From Fusibacter sp963666805 (GTDB taxonomy: Bacteria; Bacillota; Clostridia; Peptostreptococcales; Acidaminobacteraceae): a stretch of 64,000 nucleotides of DNA. A program made the translations under genes and the position numbers. The notes beneath the pieces were generated by a model. That model had not been told where the DNA came from, made no database searches, and worked only from the letters and a program-made list of their open reading frames with translations. Positions 26,591-35,857 of the stretch are shown here, piece after piece. Each line of letters opens with the position of its first letter. Position 1 is the stretch's first letter. Location: NCBI GenBank assembly GCA_963666805.2, contig CAXXWR010000006.1, positions 248,001 to 312,000 on the forward strand, read 5' to 3'.

Positions 26591-27943
26591 CTATTTTGGA
26601 TCTTGGGTCATCCCTTTATCTTGCATGGTCGCTCTAAGTGTATCAAAAGTCATCGCAAATGCCATAATCAAAAGAAAGAGAACAATAAAGTTATATCTTG
26701 GCTGTCCTTCATAAACCGCATAAACCAAAGATATAAACGCCATATTGAGCACTGGAATAGTCACCCATTCCTTGAGTTTTATACGCCTTACAAAAATCGC
26801 CTTTAAAACACGCCAAATATTCATGAAAACATAGACAATTCCAAAACCTGTGGCAATGCCCAACATTATATCCGAAAAGGCTCTGATGGTATTTAATGTT
26901 CTCTGAAAAGTATACTTATCCACTTGGCTTGTAGCTGCATCATAAACGACATCGTTATAGCCCCAAGCTCCTACATCATAGGCCCCACTGAAGTAAGTCC
27001 CGCGTATGCGGATAACTGCCAATTTTAAAAATTCTAACGGATGTGCCTTAATCCATTGGTTGGCATAAGGTTTTAAAATTACTTCTAATTGGGGTGACGT
27101 TTTGACCGATGCCCCGTGTGATTGCACCTCTTCTTCAATAGCGGCTTGTAATTCAGCCGGTTTAACAATAGTATTATAATCCATCCAAGCCCCATTTACA
27201 TTTTGAGCGTTGTTATTAATATACATATTAAATCCTGAATTATACGAAATTGGAATCAAACGATCATACTTTTGATAATTTCTGATTGTCCAAGGTGATA
27301 TGACTAACCACATCACCACAAAAGGAACAGCAAAGTGTAAAAGTGCTTCTTTAGGCGTTTTATCTTTGAGCCAATGCTGAACCCCTAACAAAATAGGATA
27401 GGCCATAAAAAAAGGCTTAGAAAGAGCCAACAATGCACTCATTACCCCTAGCAGCGGCAATTTAAATGACTTTTTCATGGGCATAAGTGTTATTAATATG
27501 GTCAAACTCAACAAAAAAGCTGTCACCACTTCTGTTCCTATGACATTACAATAAGTCACTTGTTGTGGCATAAATGTCATAAAAATAACCGCCATATACT
27601 TAGCCCAATTGCGGTTGTAAATACGTGTCATAATCATAAAGACAAAAACAATCGTCAATTCACTCATAAGAACGTTTAAGAGCTTGGGTATGAGCATACT
27701 TGTCGTGCCTAAAATTTTATAAAGAATCCCTAAACTCACTGAATAGAGCATCCCCTGCCAAGCTACTGGATAACCGCCCAAAGTATACCCCTTGCCCTGA
27801 GCAATATTGACAGCAAGTTGATAGTAGGTTTCAAAATCATACATTTGTGTTGTAGGAATCTGGGTCACAAACCACACCCTAAGGATTGCCCCTACTAACA
27901 AAATAAGCCCTAAAGGCAACACTTTTTTAATTTTTTTATTCAT
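26591..27943 (-). CDS. GT-C family membrane glycosyltransferase
   Basis: The 450-aa integral membrane protein has about 11-12 helices and one large extracytoplasmic segment (residues about 220-310). The first outer loop carries acidic residues (Y-D-F-E-T-Y-Y) as in ArnT/PMT-like GT-C enzymes that use polyprenyl-phosphate sugars. It is the last gene of a three-gene unit with GtrA- and GtrB-like proteins, overlapping gtrA by 8 nt. The likely job is to attach a sugar from the lipid carrier to a wall polymer outside the cell; acceptor and sugar are unknown. Confidence 0.8.
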   Translation of the reverse strand: MNKKIKKVLPLGLILLVGAILRVWFVTQIPTTQMYDFETYYQLAVNIAQGKGYTLGGYPVAWQGMLYSVSLGILYKILGTTSMLIPKLLNVLMSELTIVFVFMIMTRIYNRNWAKYMAVIFMTFMPQQVTYCNVIGTEVVTAFLLSLTILITLMPMKKSFKLPLLGVMSALLALSKPFFMAYPILLGVQHWLKDKTPKEALLHFAVPFVVMWLVISPWTIRNYQKYDRLIPISYNSGFNMYINNNAQNVNGAWMDYNTIVKPAELQAAIEEEVQSHGASVKTSPQLEVILKPYANQWIKAHPLEFLKLAVIRIRGTYFSGAYDVGAWGYNDVVYDAATSQVDKYTFQRTLNTIRAFSDIMLGIATGFGIVYVFMNIWRVLKAIFVRRIKLKEWVTIPVLNMAFISLVYAVYEGQPRYNFIVLFLLIMAFAMTFDTLRATMQDKGMTQDPK

Positions 27944-28358
27944 GCGTGGTCCCCCTAAATATCCAAAATTTACTGATTAAATAATTCAATACAATAATCA
28001 AAATGTTCATCAGAATCTTACTCATCATTTCACCCCAGTGAAGCATTTCTATCAAGGTGACAAGCCCTAGTATCTCTATAGCAAAGGTACTTATTCGAGA
28101 ACCATAGAATTTAATCACATCTATGAATTGCATTTGCTTCTTAAAAACAAACCCTGCATTAAAATAGAAGGCAAAACCCACCGAAACTATAAAAGCAAGC
28201 GTCGTTGCAAGTCCATATGGCATCATCAGTGCCAAAGCCCCTCTATAGATAATGAGATTAACCAAGGTTGTCAATCCGCCGATGAAGACATAACGACTTC
28301 CCTCTTTGGCTAAATTGCCTTTATCCACTTGACGTTTCTTCTTATTTGCTTGACCCAC
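27936..28358 (-). CDS. GtrA family membrane protein
   Basis: The 140-aa protein has four membrane helices and the family-typical Y-V-F-I-G-G-L-T-T-L-V-N start and W-I-F-R near the end. GtrA proteins are thought to flip undecaprenyl-phosphate-linked sugars. The start is a GTG with AGAGG 6 nt upstream, and it overlaps both neighbours, indicating tight translational coupling. Confidence 0.88.
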   Translation of the reverse strand: MGQANKKKRQVDKGNLAKEGSRYVFIGGLTTLVNLIIYRGALALMMPYGLATTLAFIVSVGFAFYFNAGFVFKKQMQFIDVIKFYGSRISTFAIEILGLVTLIEMLHWGEMMSKILMNILIIVLNYLISKFWIFRGTTHE

Positions 28359-29298
28359 TGTCTGCCTCTTCCTGTCTAAACCCTTCTTCTCGTTCTACTA
28401 TATACATAGGACGTCGTCTCGTTTCTTCATAAATTCTGGCTACATATTCTCCAATTAAAGACAACTGCATCATCAACAAACCAAAGAAAAAGAGCATAAT
28501 GGTAATTGTAGATGTCCATCCATTTGTCGGATTACCAAAAAGAATTTTCTTAACAATCCAATAGATCATCATGACAAAACCAATAAAGGCAGATAAAAAA
28601 CCAATCAAACTAAATATCTTTAAAGGTTTGTAAGAAAACGATATGATAGCATCCATTGCCAGTTTCAAAAGCTTAAAATAAGAGTATTTGGTTTCACCAG
28701 AAAGTCGTTCATCTCTATCAAAATAAACACATGTCACCTCAAAACCAATCCAGTGGGTCAATCCCCTAAAGAAACGGTTTTTTTCATCCATTGCATTAAA
28801 AGCATCGACTGCTCTTCGACTCAACAAGCGATAATCCCCTGTATCCAGGGGAATTTCTGTGTCACTTAAAAAGCGCAGCACCCTATAAAAGGCTTTTGAA
28901 GTCAACTTTTTAATCACAGATTCCTTTTTACGTGCTTTTCTTTGGGCATAAACCACATCATATCCCTTTAAATATTCATCATACATTTTGAGTATGAGTT
29001 CAGGCGGGTCTTGAAGATCAGCATCAATAATGACGACCACTTCGCCAGATGCTTTTCTAAACCCCGCTGTATTGGCCATTTCATGACCAAAATTTCTTGA
29101 AAAAGATACCAGTTTAACTCGACTATCTACTTGTCTAAGTGCGACAACAGCTTCAACTGTATGGTCACTGCTTCCATCATCCACAAAAATGATTTCATAG
29201 TCTTCATCAATCTGACTCAGTGTCTTCTGTAATCTATTGTAAAGTGGCCTCACATTATCTTGTTCATTATAAGCGGGGATCACAACGCTGATTTTCAT
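28342..29298 (-). CDS. GtrB-like polyprenyl-phosphate glycosyltransferase (GT2)
   Basis: The 318-aa protein has a GT-A domain at residues 1-230 (V-V-I-P-A-Y-N-E; F-V-D-D-G-S-S-D; D-A-D-L-Q-D-P-P-E with the metal-binding acids) and two C-terminal membrane helices, the DPM1/GtrB layout. It probably transfers glucose or a similar sugar from a nucleotide sugar to undecaprenyl phosphate on the inner face, for GtrA and the GT-C enzyme downstream. Upstream is a TATAAT element near 29338-29343 without a clear -35. Confidence 0.92.
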   Translation of the reverse strand: MKISVVIPAYNEQDNVRPLYNRLQKTLSQIDEDYEIIFVDDGSSDHTVEAVVALRQVDSRVKLVSFSRNFGHEMANTAGFRKASGEVVVIIDADLQDPPELILKMYDEYLKGYDVVYAQRKARKKESVIKKLTSKAFYRVLRFLSDTEIPLDTGDYRLLSRRAVDAFNAMDEKNRFFRGLTHWIGFEVTCVYFDRDERLSGETKYSYFKLLKLAMDAIISFSYKPLKIFSLIGFLSAFIGFVMMIYWIVKKILFGNPTNGWTSTITIMLFFFGLLMMQLSLIGEYVARIYEETRRRPMYIVEREEGFRQEEADSGSSK

Positions 29299-29376
29299 AC
29301 TTCCTCCTCAAAACGCCTTTTTCATTATCTCTATTTTATTATAAGTAAGGCATTCCTGCAATTTACTTTTTACTAA

Positions 29377-29434
29377 AAAAATCCTCTGAAATCTCAGCTA
29401 TCATGATTAATAGCTCTACGACTCAGAGGATTTT
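29377..29434 (-). terminator. pyrG terminator
   Basis: AAAATCCTCTGA pairs with TCAGAGGATTTT, with an inner AGCTAT/ATAGCT arm, and a T-run follows on the minus strand. It separates pyrG from the gtr operon. Confidence 0.85.
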
Positions 29435-29467
29435 ATTACTTTTGATGATTATACATTGATTTACGGC

Positions 29468-31069
29468 CTATTTTTGATCTTTAGATGCCTTAATAAAGTC
29501 TCTAAAAAGAGGATGTGAACGTGTTGGTCTAGATTTGAATTCAGGATGGAATTGAACCGCAAGGAACCACGGATGATCTTCAATTTCAACAATTTCCACT
29601 AAACGTTCATCAGGTGATAAACCACTTAAAATCAAGCCTTTTTCAAGCATTTCTTCTCTATAAGTGTTATTAAATTCATATCTATGGCGATGTCTTTCAT
29701 AAACTAGGTCTTCACCATAGGCCTTATGCGCTAATGTACCCGCTTTTAACTTACATGGGTAGAGACCAAGACGCATTGTTCCGCCCATATCTTCTACATC
29801 ATGTTGTTCTGGCATTAAATCTATAACAGGCGTTGGTGTTAAGCCATTAAGTTCAGCACTGTGAGCTTCTTTATAACCTAATATATTTCTGGCGAATTCT
29901 ATAACCGCCATTTGCATGCCTAAGCAAATGCCGAAGAAAGGAATTTTATTTTCTCTTGCATATTGAACAGCTAAAATTTTACCTTCAACACCTCTAAATC
30001 CAAAGCCACCAGGTACTAAAATACCATCTACACCTTTTAGCGTTTCATCTACATTATCACTTGTGATATCTTCAGAATGTATCCAGTCGATGTCTACAAT
30101 CACTTCATTAGCAATTCCCGCATGTTTAAGGGATTCTGCCACGGATAAGTAAGCATCTTTCAGTTCAACATACTTGCCCACTAAGGCAATTCTCACCTTG
30201 TGTTTAAGATTCTTTTCAATTTCAACGATTTTTTCCCATTCACTCAAATTGGGCTCACCACACTCTAAGTTTAAGAAAGAACACACTTTTTCAGAAAGCC
30301 CTTCTTGTTCAAGCGTAAGTGGTACAGAATAAAGAGTTTCTGCGTCTCTATTCTGAATAACATTTTTAGGATCTACATTACAGAAAAGTGCAATTTTATC
30401 TTTCATCTCTTCTGATATTTCTTTTTCTGTACGGCAAACCAATAAATCAGGTTGAATCCCAATTTCTCTCAATTCTTTAACCGAGTGTTGAGTCGGTTTG
30501 GTTTTAAGTTCACCGGCTTTACTAAGGTAAGGTAATAGAGTCAAATGAATATACATGACATTTTCTCTACCTACATCGTACTTCACTTGGCGAATGGCTT
30601 CAAGGAAAGGTAAAGATTCAATATCCCCTACTGTCCCACCAATTTCTGTAATGACAACATCTGCACCCGATTCATTGGCTGATCTAAAAAGGCGTTCTTT
30701 AATCTCATTGGTAATATGAGGAATCACTTGAATGGTTGCACCAAGATAGTCTCCTCTTCTTTCTTTAGTGAGTACACTCCAGTATATTTTTCCAGTGGTC
30801 ACATTGCTGTTTTTAGATAAATTAATATCAATAAAACGTTCATAGTGACCAAGATCCAAGTCTGTTTCTGCGCCATCATCTGTCACAAATACCTCACCAT
30901 GTTGGTAAGGGCTCATTGTCCCTGGGTCTACATTGATATAAGGGTCAAATTTTTGAATACTCACTTTTAGACCCCTTGCCTTTAATAATTGTCCGAGGGA
31001 TGCTGCTGTAATGCCTTTTCCCAAAGAAGACACCACGCCTCCAGTGACAAAAATATACTTCGTGCTCAT
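29468..31069 (-). CDS. pyrG: CTP synthase
   Basis: Makes CTP from UTP, ATP and glutamine. The 533-aa protein has the N-terminal synthetase domain (Y-I-F-V-T-G-G-V-V-S-S-L-G-K-G with the P-loop; D-P-Y-I-N-V-D-P-G-T-M) and a C-terminal class I glutaminase with the Cys in G-I-C-L-G-M-Q and the H-P-E-F pair. A longer reading to 31096 includes the AAAGGAG ribosome site, 5 nt from the ATG at 31069, so I chose 31069. A promoter, a structured leader and a terminator hairpin precede it. Confidence 0.97.
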   Translation of the reverse strand: MSTKYIFVTGGVVSSLGKGITAASLGQLLKARGLKVSIQKFDPYINVDPGTMSPYQHGEVFVTDDGAETDLDLGHYERFIDINLSKNSNVTTGKIYWSVLTKERRGDYLGATIQVIPHITNEIKERLFRSANESGADVVITEIGGTVGDIESLPFLEAIRQVKYDVGRENVMYIHLTLLPYLSKAGELKTKPTQHSVKELREIGIQPDLLVCRTEKEISEEMKDKIALFCNVDPKNVIQNRDAETLYSVPLTLEQEGLSEKVCSFLNLECGEPNLSEWEKIVEIEKNLKHKVRIALVGKYVELKDAYLSVAESLKHAGIANEVIVDIDWIHSEDITSDNVDETLKGVDGILVPGGFGFRGVEGKILAVQYARENKIPFFGICLGMQMAVIEFARNILGYKEAHSAELNGLTPTPVIDLMPEQHDVEDMGGTMRLGLYPCKLKAGTLAHKAYGEDLVYERHRHRYEFNNTYREEMLEKGLILSGLSPDERLVEIVEIEDHPWFLAVQFHPEFKSRPTRSHPLFRDFIKASKDQK

Positions 31070-31183
31070 AAAAACTCCTTTCAACTTTAAAATCACTAAA
31101 CTCTATATCATCGATTTTTTTTGCGTTAGATATGTACCCTTTAATCCTTATCTCTAATACATCAGGTTATCCGCTATCTTCCA

Positions 31184-31291
31184 TAAAAAAAGAGTGAGAA
31201 GTCTCCCCTAAGGATGACTAAACACTCTTATTCCTAAGGCTCAAGTAGCCACCCTTACAGGGCGTCACTATACCGATTCAATTAACAATAC
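31184..31291 (-). ncRNA. Unassigned structured leader RNA/attenuator upstream of pyrG
   Basis: From the predicted start near 31291 a transcript of about 108 nt would end in a hairpin (AAGAGTG/CACTCTT with an inner AGTC/GACT) and seven T. Upstream parts can fold as CCCT-GTAA-GGG, and there are two copies of CCTTAGG (near 31229-31236 and 31208-31215) that could pair with each other imperfectly and compete with the terminator. It fits no riboswitch class I can name. It may be a pyrG attenuator or a free small RNA. Confidence 0.45.
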
Positions 31292-31297
31292 TTATAT

Positions 31298-31326
31298 AGT
31301 ATAGTCATATCAAAACCTTTAGTCAA
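31298..31326 (-). promoter_or_regulatory. Sigma-A promoter of the pyrG leader
   Basis: Minus strand: TTGACT, exactly 17 bp, TATACT. It begins about 20 nt after the stop of the SLH-protein gene and drives the leader RNA towards pyrG. Confidence 0.75.
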
Positions 31327-31343
31327 CAGTTTTTTGACTGTCA

Positions 31344-33248
31344 TTATTGGATTTTTTTAGTGATAGAATTGGCTTCAAATAAACCTTGTCTTAATTGAGT
31401 TCCATCTAAGATAATATGGTCTCCTGCTTGATAATCTCCTAAAGATATAGTTGAACCCGCTTTAAGGGCAACTGTCATAGAAGACCCATCAGAAAGGGTT
31501 ACAATTAATAAGTTAGAAGAAGAAATCACAGAATTTACAGTCGCATCAATACCATCTTTTACAACTGCAGTTCCTAAGCTGATTTTATCTACACCACCGA
31601 TTCCCACATGGATAGTTGCCAATTGGTTCAACCTAAGACTATAAATATCAAGTAACATTTTACCATCTTCTCCGATAACGCTGTAACCACTTGACATCAG
31701 GAATTTTTCTTTCTCGCCATTGGCTTTTAAAAGTTCAATTTCTGGTTTTTGACTGATTAAAATACTATTGATATTACCTACAACATCTCTCACTTGACCT
31801 TTATAAGTAATCTTTTTCACTTGCCCATACTCTAAAAGGACACTGACAATATCGTTCCTATTAAGGTTTTTATTCTCACTGTCAAATATAACAGTTGTGT
31901 TTATCTTTTGTGTAAAAGTCGTCCCATCTTCTAAAGTCAATTGAAGCTCTGTTGGCGAAACGATATTAATATCACTTTTCAACATCCCCATCATTTCATA
32001 ATGATCAGAGTAAGCCTGAATACTAATGGCATTGTAATCATCATAATAAAGTGTTACTGCATAGTTTGCTTCAATTTTGTCTACTGTTGATTTAACACCA
32101 TCAATAATGACAGGCGTGTCTTCATAAACACGTTTAAACTCAATTCCACCCGATTTTTTAAGCACACGAATTGATCTAAAACGATCCGTTGTTCCTATAT
32201 AATCCGATAAACTGTTAAAGGTTCCTTCTGCTTTATCAAAGCTTAAAGACATATTTATTTTAGTCACTTTACTATCACTAATCGTTAAGACTACATTCAC
32301 ATTGTCTTTAAGTTCATCTGCTGTCACTAAAACGTTATTGGCATAAATAGCAGCTTCTTTAGTGCTAAATGTTTCTGTCTTGCCATTGCTTTCTTTTACT
32401 TCAATAAAATTAAGATCACTGAGGACATCTGTAATCACACCTGACACTGTACGATCTGACGTTTCAGTTGAACTATCATCAGAAGCAGATGATCCCTTGT
32501 CTTCTGCCGAATCTGGAATCGTTGGCTCTATATCCGTTACAGGAGATGAAAGAATCGCCTTATCATAACCATCTGCAAAGACCGCTAAAACAGAACGATT
32601 AAGAATTGTTTTAGGATTAAAGTTTCCATTAGTGTCTCCCTTACCTGATACCACGTTGTAATCAATTAAAAGATTAACATATTTCCAAGACACCAAAGTG
32701 ATATCTTGTGCATCTTTAAAAGAAAGGGTAATGACCTTGTCCAAGTTTTCTTTTTTATAAAGATTAAGTGCCTTACCATAATAGACAGACGCCTCAACTT
32801 TGCTCACTGTTGTTGGAATCCCTTTTGATACAAAATACTTCACTTCATCTTCAACGACAATCTTATTTTCAAGGGCATAACCCAAGGCTGGATAAACCAC
32901 TTCGCCATAAGGCTCAATTGATTTTGGAATATTAAGGCCTTCCAACTTTTTGGCATATTTTTCACCCAATTGTTGACCTTGTTCTGGTGTCAATAATTTT
33001 TCTGTTAAAGCGACATTATAAAGGGTAATAATGGCTTCAATTTTAGTTGCTTCTTGATTGGGCTTAAAACTGTTGTCGCTGTAAAAAGCCATAATCTCTT
33101 TATCTACCACATTTTGAACGACATCATTGGCCCAATGTGAACTTGTAACATCTGTTAGTGGTACTGCAAAAGCAACATTGCTTACCATTAAAAAACATAG
33201 TAATGTTGCTATAATCGTTTTGTTTATACTGAAAAATGTTTTCTTCAT
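31344..33248 (-). CDS. SLH-domain surface protein with beta-rich C-terminus
   Basis: The 634-aa exported protein has a signal peptide (residues about 1-28, cut after A-F-A). Two or three S-layer homology repeats follow (D-V-T-S-S-H-W-A-N-D-V-V near residue 33; a second degenerate one; then L-I-D-Y-N-V-V-S-G-K-G-D-T-N-G-N-F-N-P near 210). A Ser/Asp-rich linker (about 240-270) leads to about 360 residues of beta-strand-rich sequence with no recognised catalytic motif. SLH repeats bind pyruvylated wall polymers, so it sits on the cell surface. A TGG-TATAAT element lies about 30 nt upstream. Function unknown. Confidence 0.85.
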   Translation of the reverse strand: MKKTFFSINKTIIATLLCFLMVSNVAFAVPLTDVTSSHWANDVVQNVVDKEIMAFYSDNSFKPNQEATKIEAIITLYNVALTEKLLTPEQGQQLGEKYAKKLEGLNIPKSIEPYGEVVYPALGYALENKIVVEDEVKYFVSKGIPTTVSKVEASVYYGKALNLYKKENLDKVITLSFKDAQDITLVSWKYVNLLIDYNVVSGKGDTNGNFNPKTILNRSVLAVFADGYDKAILSSPVTDIEPTIPDSAEDKGSSASDDSSTETSDRTVSGVITDVLSDLNFIEVKESNGKTETFSTKEAAIYANNVLVTADELKDNVNVVLTISDSKVTKINMSLSFDKAEGTFNSLSDYIGTTDRFRSIRVLKKSGGIEFKRVYEDTPVIIDGVKSTVDKIEANYAVTLYYDDYNAISIQAYSDHYEMMGMLKSDINIVSPTELQLTLEDGTTFTQKINTTVIFDSENKNLNRNDIVSVLLEYGQVKKITYKGQVRDVVGNINSILISQKPEIELLKANGEKEKFLMSSGYSVIGEDGKMLLDIYSLRLNQLATIHVGIGGVDKISLGTAVVKDGIDATVNSVISSSNLLIVTLSDGSSMTVALKAGSTISLGDYQAGDHIILDGTQLRQGLFEANSITKKIQ

Positions 33249-33448
33249 CTTCTCGTTCCCTCCTATTTACTCTCTATTATACCATGCCCGTATTTTTTTA
33301 CCATTACAATTCCATAACGTCTTTGTGACGAAAAAATGTCTAAAAACCTTTGAAATAATGTGATTTACAAATTTCTCTTTTGGTTATTTTATGATAAAAT
33401 GAAAGTTGAAAATAAATCATGAAAAGGATGAAATAAGGGATTATTAAT

Positions 33449-34216
33449 ATGTCTATATTTAACTATAAATCACAAGCGATTTTTTATCGCGAAAAGGGTC
33501 AAAAAAGTAACGAACCGCCCCTCCTTTTTCTACACGGTTGGGGGCCTGATTCAACATCATTTGACTTTGCAATTGATGCCTTGAGCGACAAGCACCACAT
33601 TTATGCACTTGATTTTCCTGGTTTTGGTCAATCTCCAGAACCAAAAGAAGCCTGGAATTTAGATGCTTACACCGATATGGTAGCCGCTTTCATAACTGAC
33701 AACAACCTTAAATCACCAATTTTAATTGGTCATTCCTTTGGTGGACGTGTCAGTATTAAGCTCAGCCAGCGCATGGCGCTTTCACAGATGGTTCTCGTAG
33801 ATAGTGCAGGCATTAAACCACCGAGACCTTGGCATTATTATCTCAAAATCTATACGTTTAAAGGGATTCGAAAACTTTCAAAGCTTCCCTTTTTTCATTT
33901 TATACTCAAAGAACCCCTAAATGCCTATGCTCAAAAGTACAGTTCAGAAGATTACAAAAATGCTTCTCCAATGATGAAACGTATTCTTTCTATTGTTGTG
34001 AATGAAGATTTATCTTCTCTTCTTGAAAACATCAAGGTGCCGACGCTCCTCATCTGGGGAGAACATGATACGGCAACGCCTCTAGCCGATGCGAAGCTCA
34101 TGGCCGAACGAATCAAAGATTCTGGACTTGTTGTTTTCGAAGGAGCTGGTCATTTTTCTTTTACAGAGCAACCCAGTCGATTCATCACTATACTGGACAC
34201 ATTTATAGGAGGTTAA
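33449..34216 (+). CDS. Alpha/beta hydrolase next to MurF/Ddl-like ligases
   Basis: The 255-aa alpha/beta-hydrolase has an oxyanion H-G-W-G motif, the nucleophile elbow G-H-S96-F-G-G, a late acid in W-G-E-H-D and the catalytic His in G-A-G-H-F. It has no signal peptide, so it acts in the cytoplasm. It ends 1 nt before the MurF-like gene (shared AGGAGG), making it the first gene of a wall-precursor operon. A role as esterase or peptidase editing D-Ala-containing intermediates is only a guess. Confidence 0.85.
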   Translation: MSIFNYKSQAIFYREKGQKSNEPPLLFLHGWGPDSTSFDFAIDALSDKHHIYALDFPGFGQSPEPKEAWNLDAYTDMVAAFITDNNLKSPILIGHSFGGRVSIKLSQRMALSQMVLVDSAGIKPPRPWHYYLKIYTFKGIRKLSKLPFFHFILKEPLNAYAQKYSSEDYKNASPMMKRILSIVVNEDLSSLLENIKVPTLLIWGEHDTATPLADAKLMAERIKDSGLVVFEGAGHFSFTEQPSRFITILDTFIGG

Positions 34217-34217
34217 T

Positions 34218-35834
34218 ATGTCATCATCTGGACTTTTTTTTGTCATAATACTTGTGATTACTTTTTTCAGAAGTTTTGATGACATGCACAAATTTCAACA
34301 AAATTCATACCGCGTCAAACGTTATTTTAGATGGAAAAATGATGCGCTTTCACGATGGATAAAACCCCATGAAATTTTATACCTCATTGGGATGAGTCTG
34401 ATTTTTTTAGTCCCTTCACTTATAAGCCAAGTGGTGGGTCTATTTTTGGTACTTGTCGATTTTTATTTCTTTAACTTGATTAAATCGGCACAAATGAGCA
34501 AGAAACCCCTTGCTTTTACAGCCCGCGTCAAACGCTTAACCGTCACTGATACCCTCATTATTTATATTGGTTTCAGTTTCTTAGGCGCTGCTGCTCATTT
34601 TGCAATTGGCGATCTTGGCTATGGTCTCATTGCACTGGTTTATCTCTTTTCATTTGTACCCGTTCTATTGGCTAACCTGATTAATTTGCCTATTGAAAAG
34701 GCTATTAACCATTACTATTATAAAGATGCTGAAAGAGAATTGGCTAAAAATCCAAACCTCGTTGTCATTGGCATTACCGGTAGTTACGGTAAGACATCTA
34801 CTAAAAACGTCCTCACTCAAATGCTTTCAAAAGACTTCAACGTCCTTGCAACACCTGAAAGTTTCAATACCAAAATGGGACTTACACGTACAATTCGTGA
34901 ACAGCTTCGTCCAACACATCAAGTCTTTATTGCAGAAATGGGTGCTAAAGAAGTGGGCGATATTAAAGAACTCTGTGACTTTGTTCATCCATCTATGGGG
35001 GTCATCACCTCTATTGGGCCTCAACATTTAGAGACCTTCAAAAGCCTTGAAAACGTCATTCATACAAAAGGTGAGCTCTTTGCTTCCCTGCCAGAAGGCG
35101 GCGTCGCTTTTAGAAATCTTGATGATGAAAATATTGCTAAACTCCCCTTTAGAGAAGATATAGAAACCCTTACCTATGCCGTCAAAGATGACAGTCATTC
35201 TGAAAAAAGTCAAGCACGTTATCTTATTGAAGATATCTCCTTGAGCCATCACGGTTCAAGTTTCACCCTCAAAGATAACCAAACCCATAAACGGGTAAGG
35301 CTCTCTACTAAATTGCTGGGCAGACACAACCTATCCAATATCTTAGCGGGAATCAGCATTGCCTTGAAATTAGGTGTGCCTATGGAGAGACTCAATACGT
35401 TAACCTCCGAAGTCAAACCTGTTCCTCACCGCCTATCAACACGTGTAGTTGCAGATACCTATACGGTTATTGACGACGCTTTTAACAGTAACCCTGTCGG
35501 TTCAAAAATGGCACTTGAAGTGCTCCAAGCCTTTGAAGGCAAACGAAAAATCATCATTACCCCAGGAATGGTTGAACTCGGATCAGAGCAAGATCAACTG
35601 AACGAAAAACTGGGAGAATACATTGCCCAAGCTTGTGATTATGTCATTCTTGTTGGTGTTGCACAAACCCAACCGATACAAAAAGGGCTTAACAATAAAC
35701 ATTATCCAGAAGCACAAATTTATCTCGCTAAAGACTTAAACGACGCCTTTGCTGCCCTAGGTCGCTATGTGGCAAAAGGTGATGTCGTTCTCATTGAAAA
35801 CGACTTACCCGATACCTTTAACGAAAGTATTTAA
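34218..35834 (+). CDS. Membrane-anchored MurF-like Mur ligase
   Basis: The 538-aa protein has an N-terminal region of about 165 residues with four to five membrane helices, then a complete Mur ligase: ATP loop I-T-G-S-Y-G-K-T-S-T-K, N-T-K-M-G-L-T-R-T, the central H-N-L-S-N-I-L-A-G, and the MurF-type D-D-A-F-N-S-N-P-x-G. MurF adds D-Ala-D-Ala to the UDP-MurNAc-tripeptide; classical MurF is about 450 aa and soluble. The membrane part and the separate operon suggest a second or specialised ligase, but I cannot tell whether a normal murF exists elsewhere. Confidence 0.85.
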   Translation: MSSSGLFFVIILVITFFRSFDDMHKFQQNSYRVKRYFRWKNDALSRWIKPHEILYLIGMSLIFLVPSLISQVVGLFLVLVDFYFFNLIKSAQMSKKPLAFTARVKRLTVTDTLIIYIGFSFLGAAAHFAIGDLGYGLIALVYLFSFVPVLLANLINLPIEKAINHYYYKDAERELAKNPNLVVIGITGSYGKTSTKNVLTQMLSKDFNVLATPESFNTKMGLTRTIREQLRPTHQVFIAEMGAKEVGDIKELCDFVHPSMGVITSIGPQHLETFKSLENVIHTKGELFASLPEGGVAFRNLDDENIAKLPFREDIETLTYAVKDDSHSEKSQARYLIEDISLSHHGSSFTLKDNQTHKRVRLSTKLLGRHNLSNILAGISIALKLGVPMERLNTLTSEVKPVPHRLSTRVVADTYTVIDDAFNSNPVGSKMALEVLQAFEGKRKIIITPGMVELGSEQDQLNEKLGEYIAQACDYVILVGVAQTQPIQKGLNNKHYPEAQIYLAKDLNDAFAALGRYVAKGDVVLIENDLPDTFNESI

Positions 35835-35857
35835 GAAATGAAGTAAAAGGAGCTATT

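Noticed and set aside
31229..31270. AGGGTGG in the pyrG leader looks like the T-box signature
   Set aside because: The nucleotides after it do not continue as the conserved A-C-C-G-C-G, and only about 40 nt precede it, too few for a specifier stem I.
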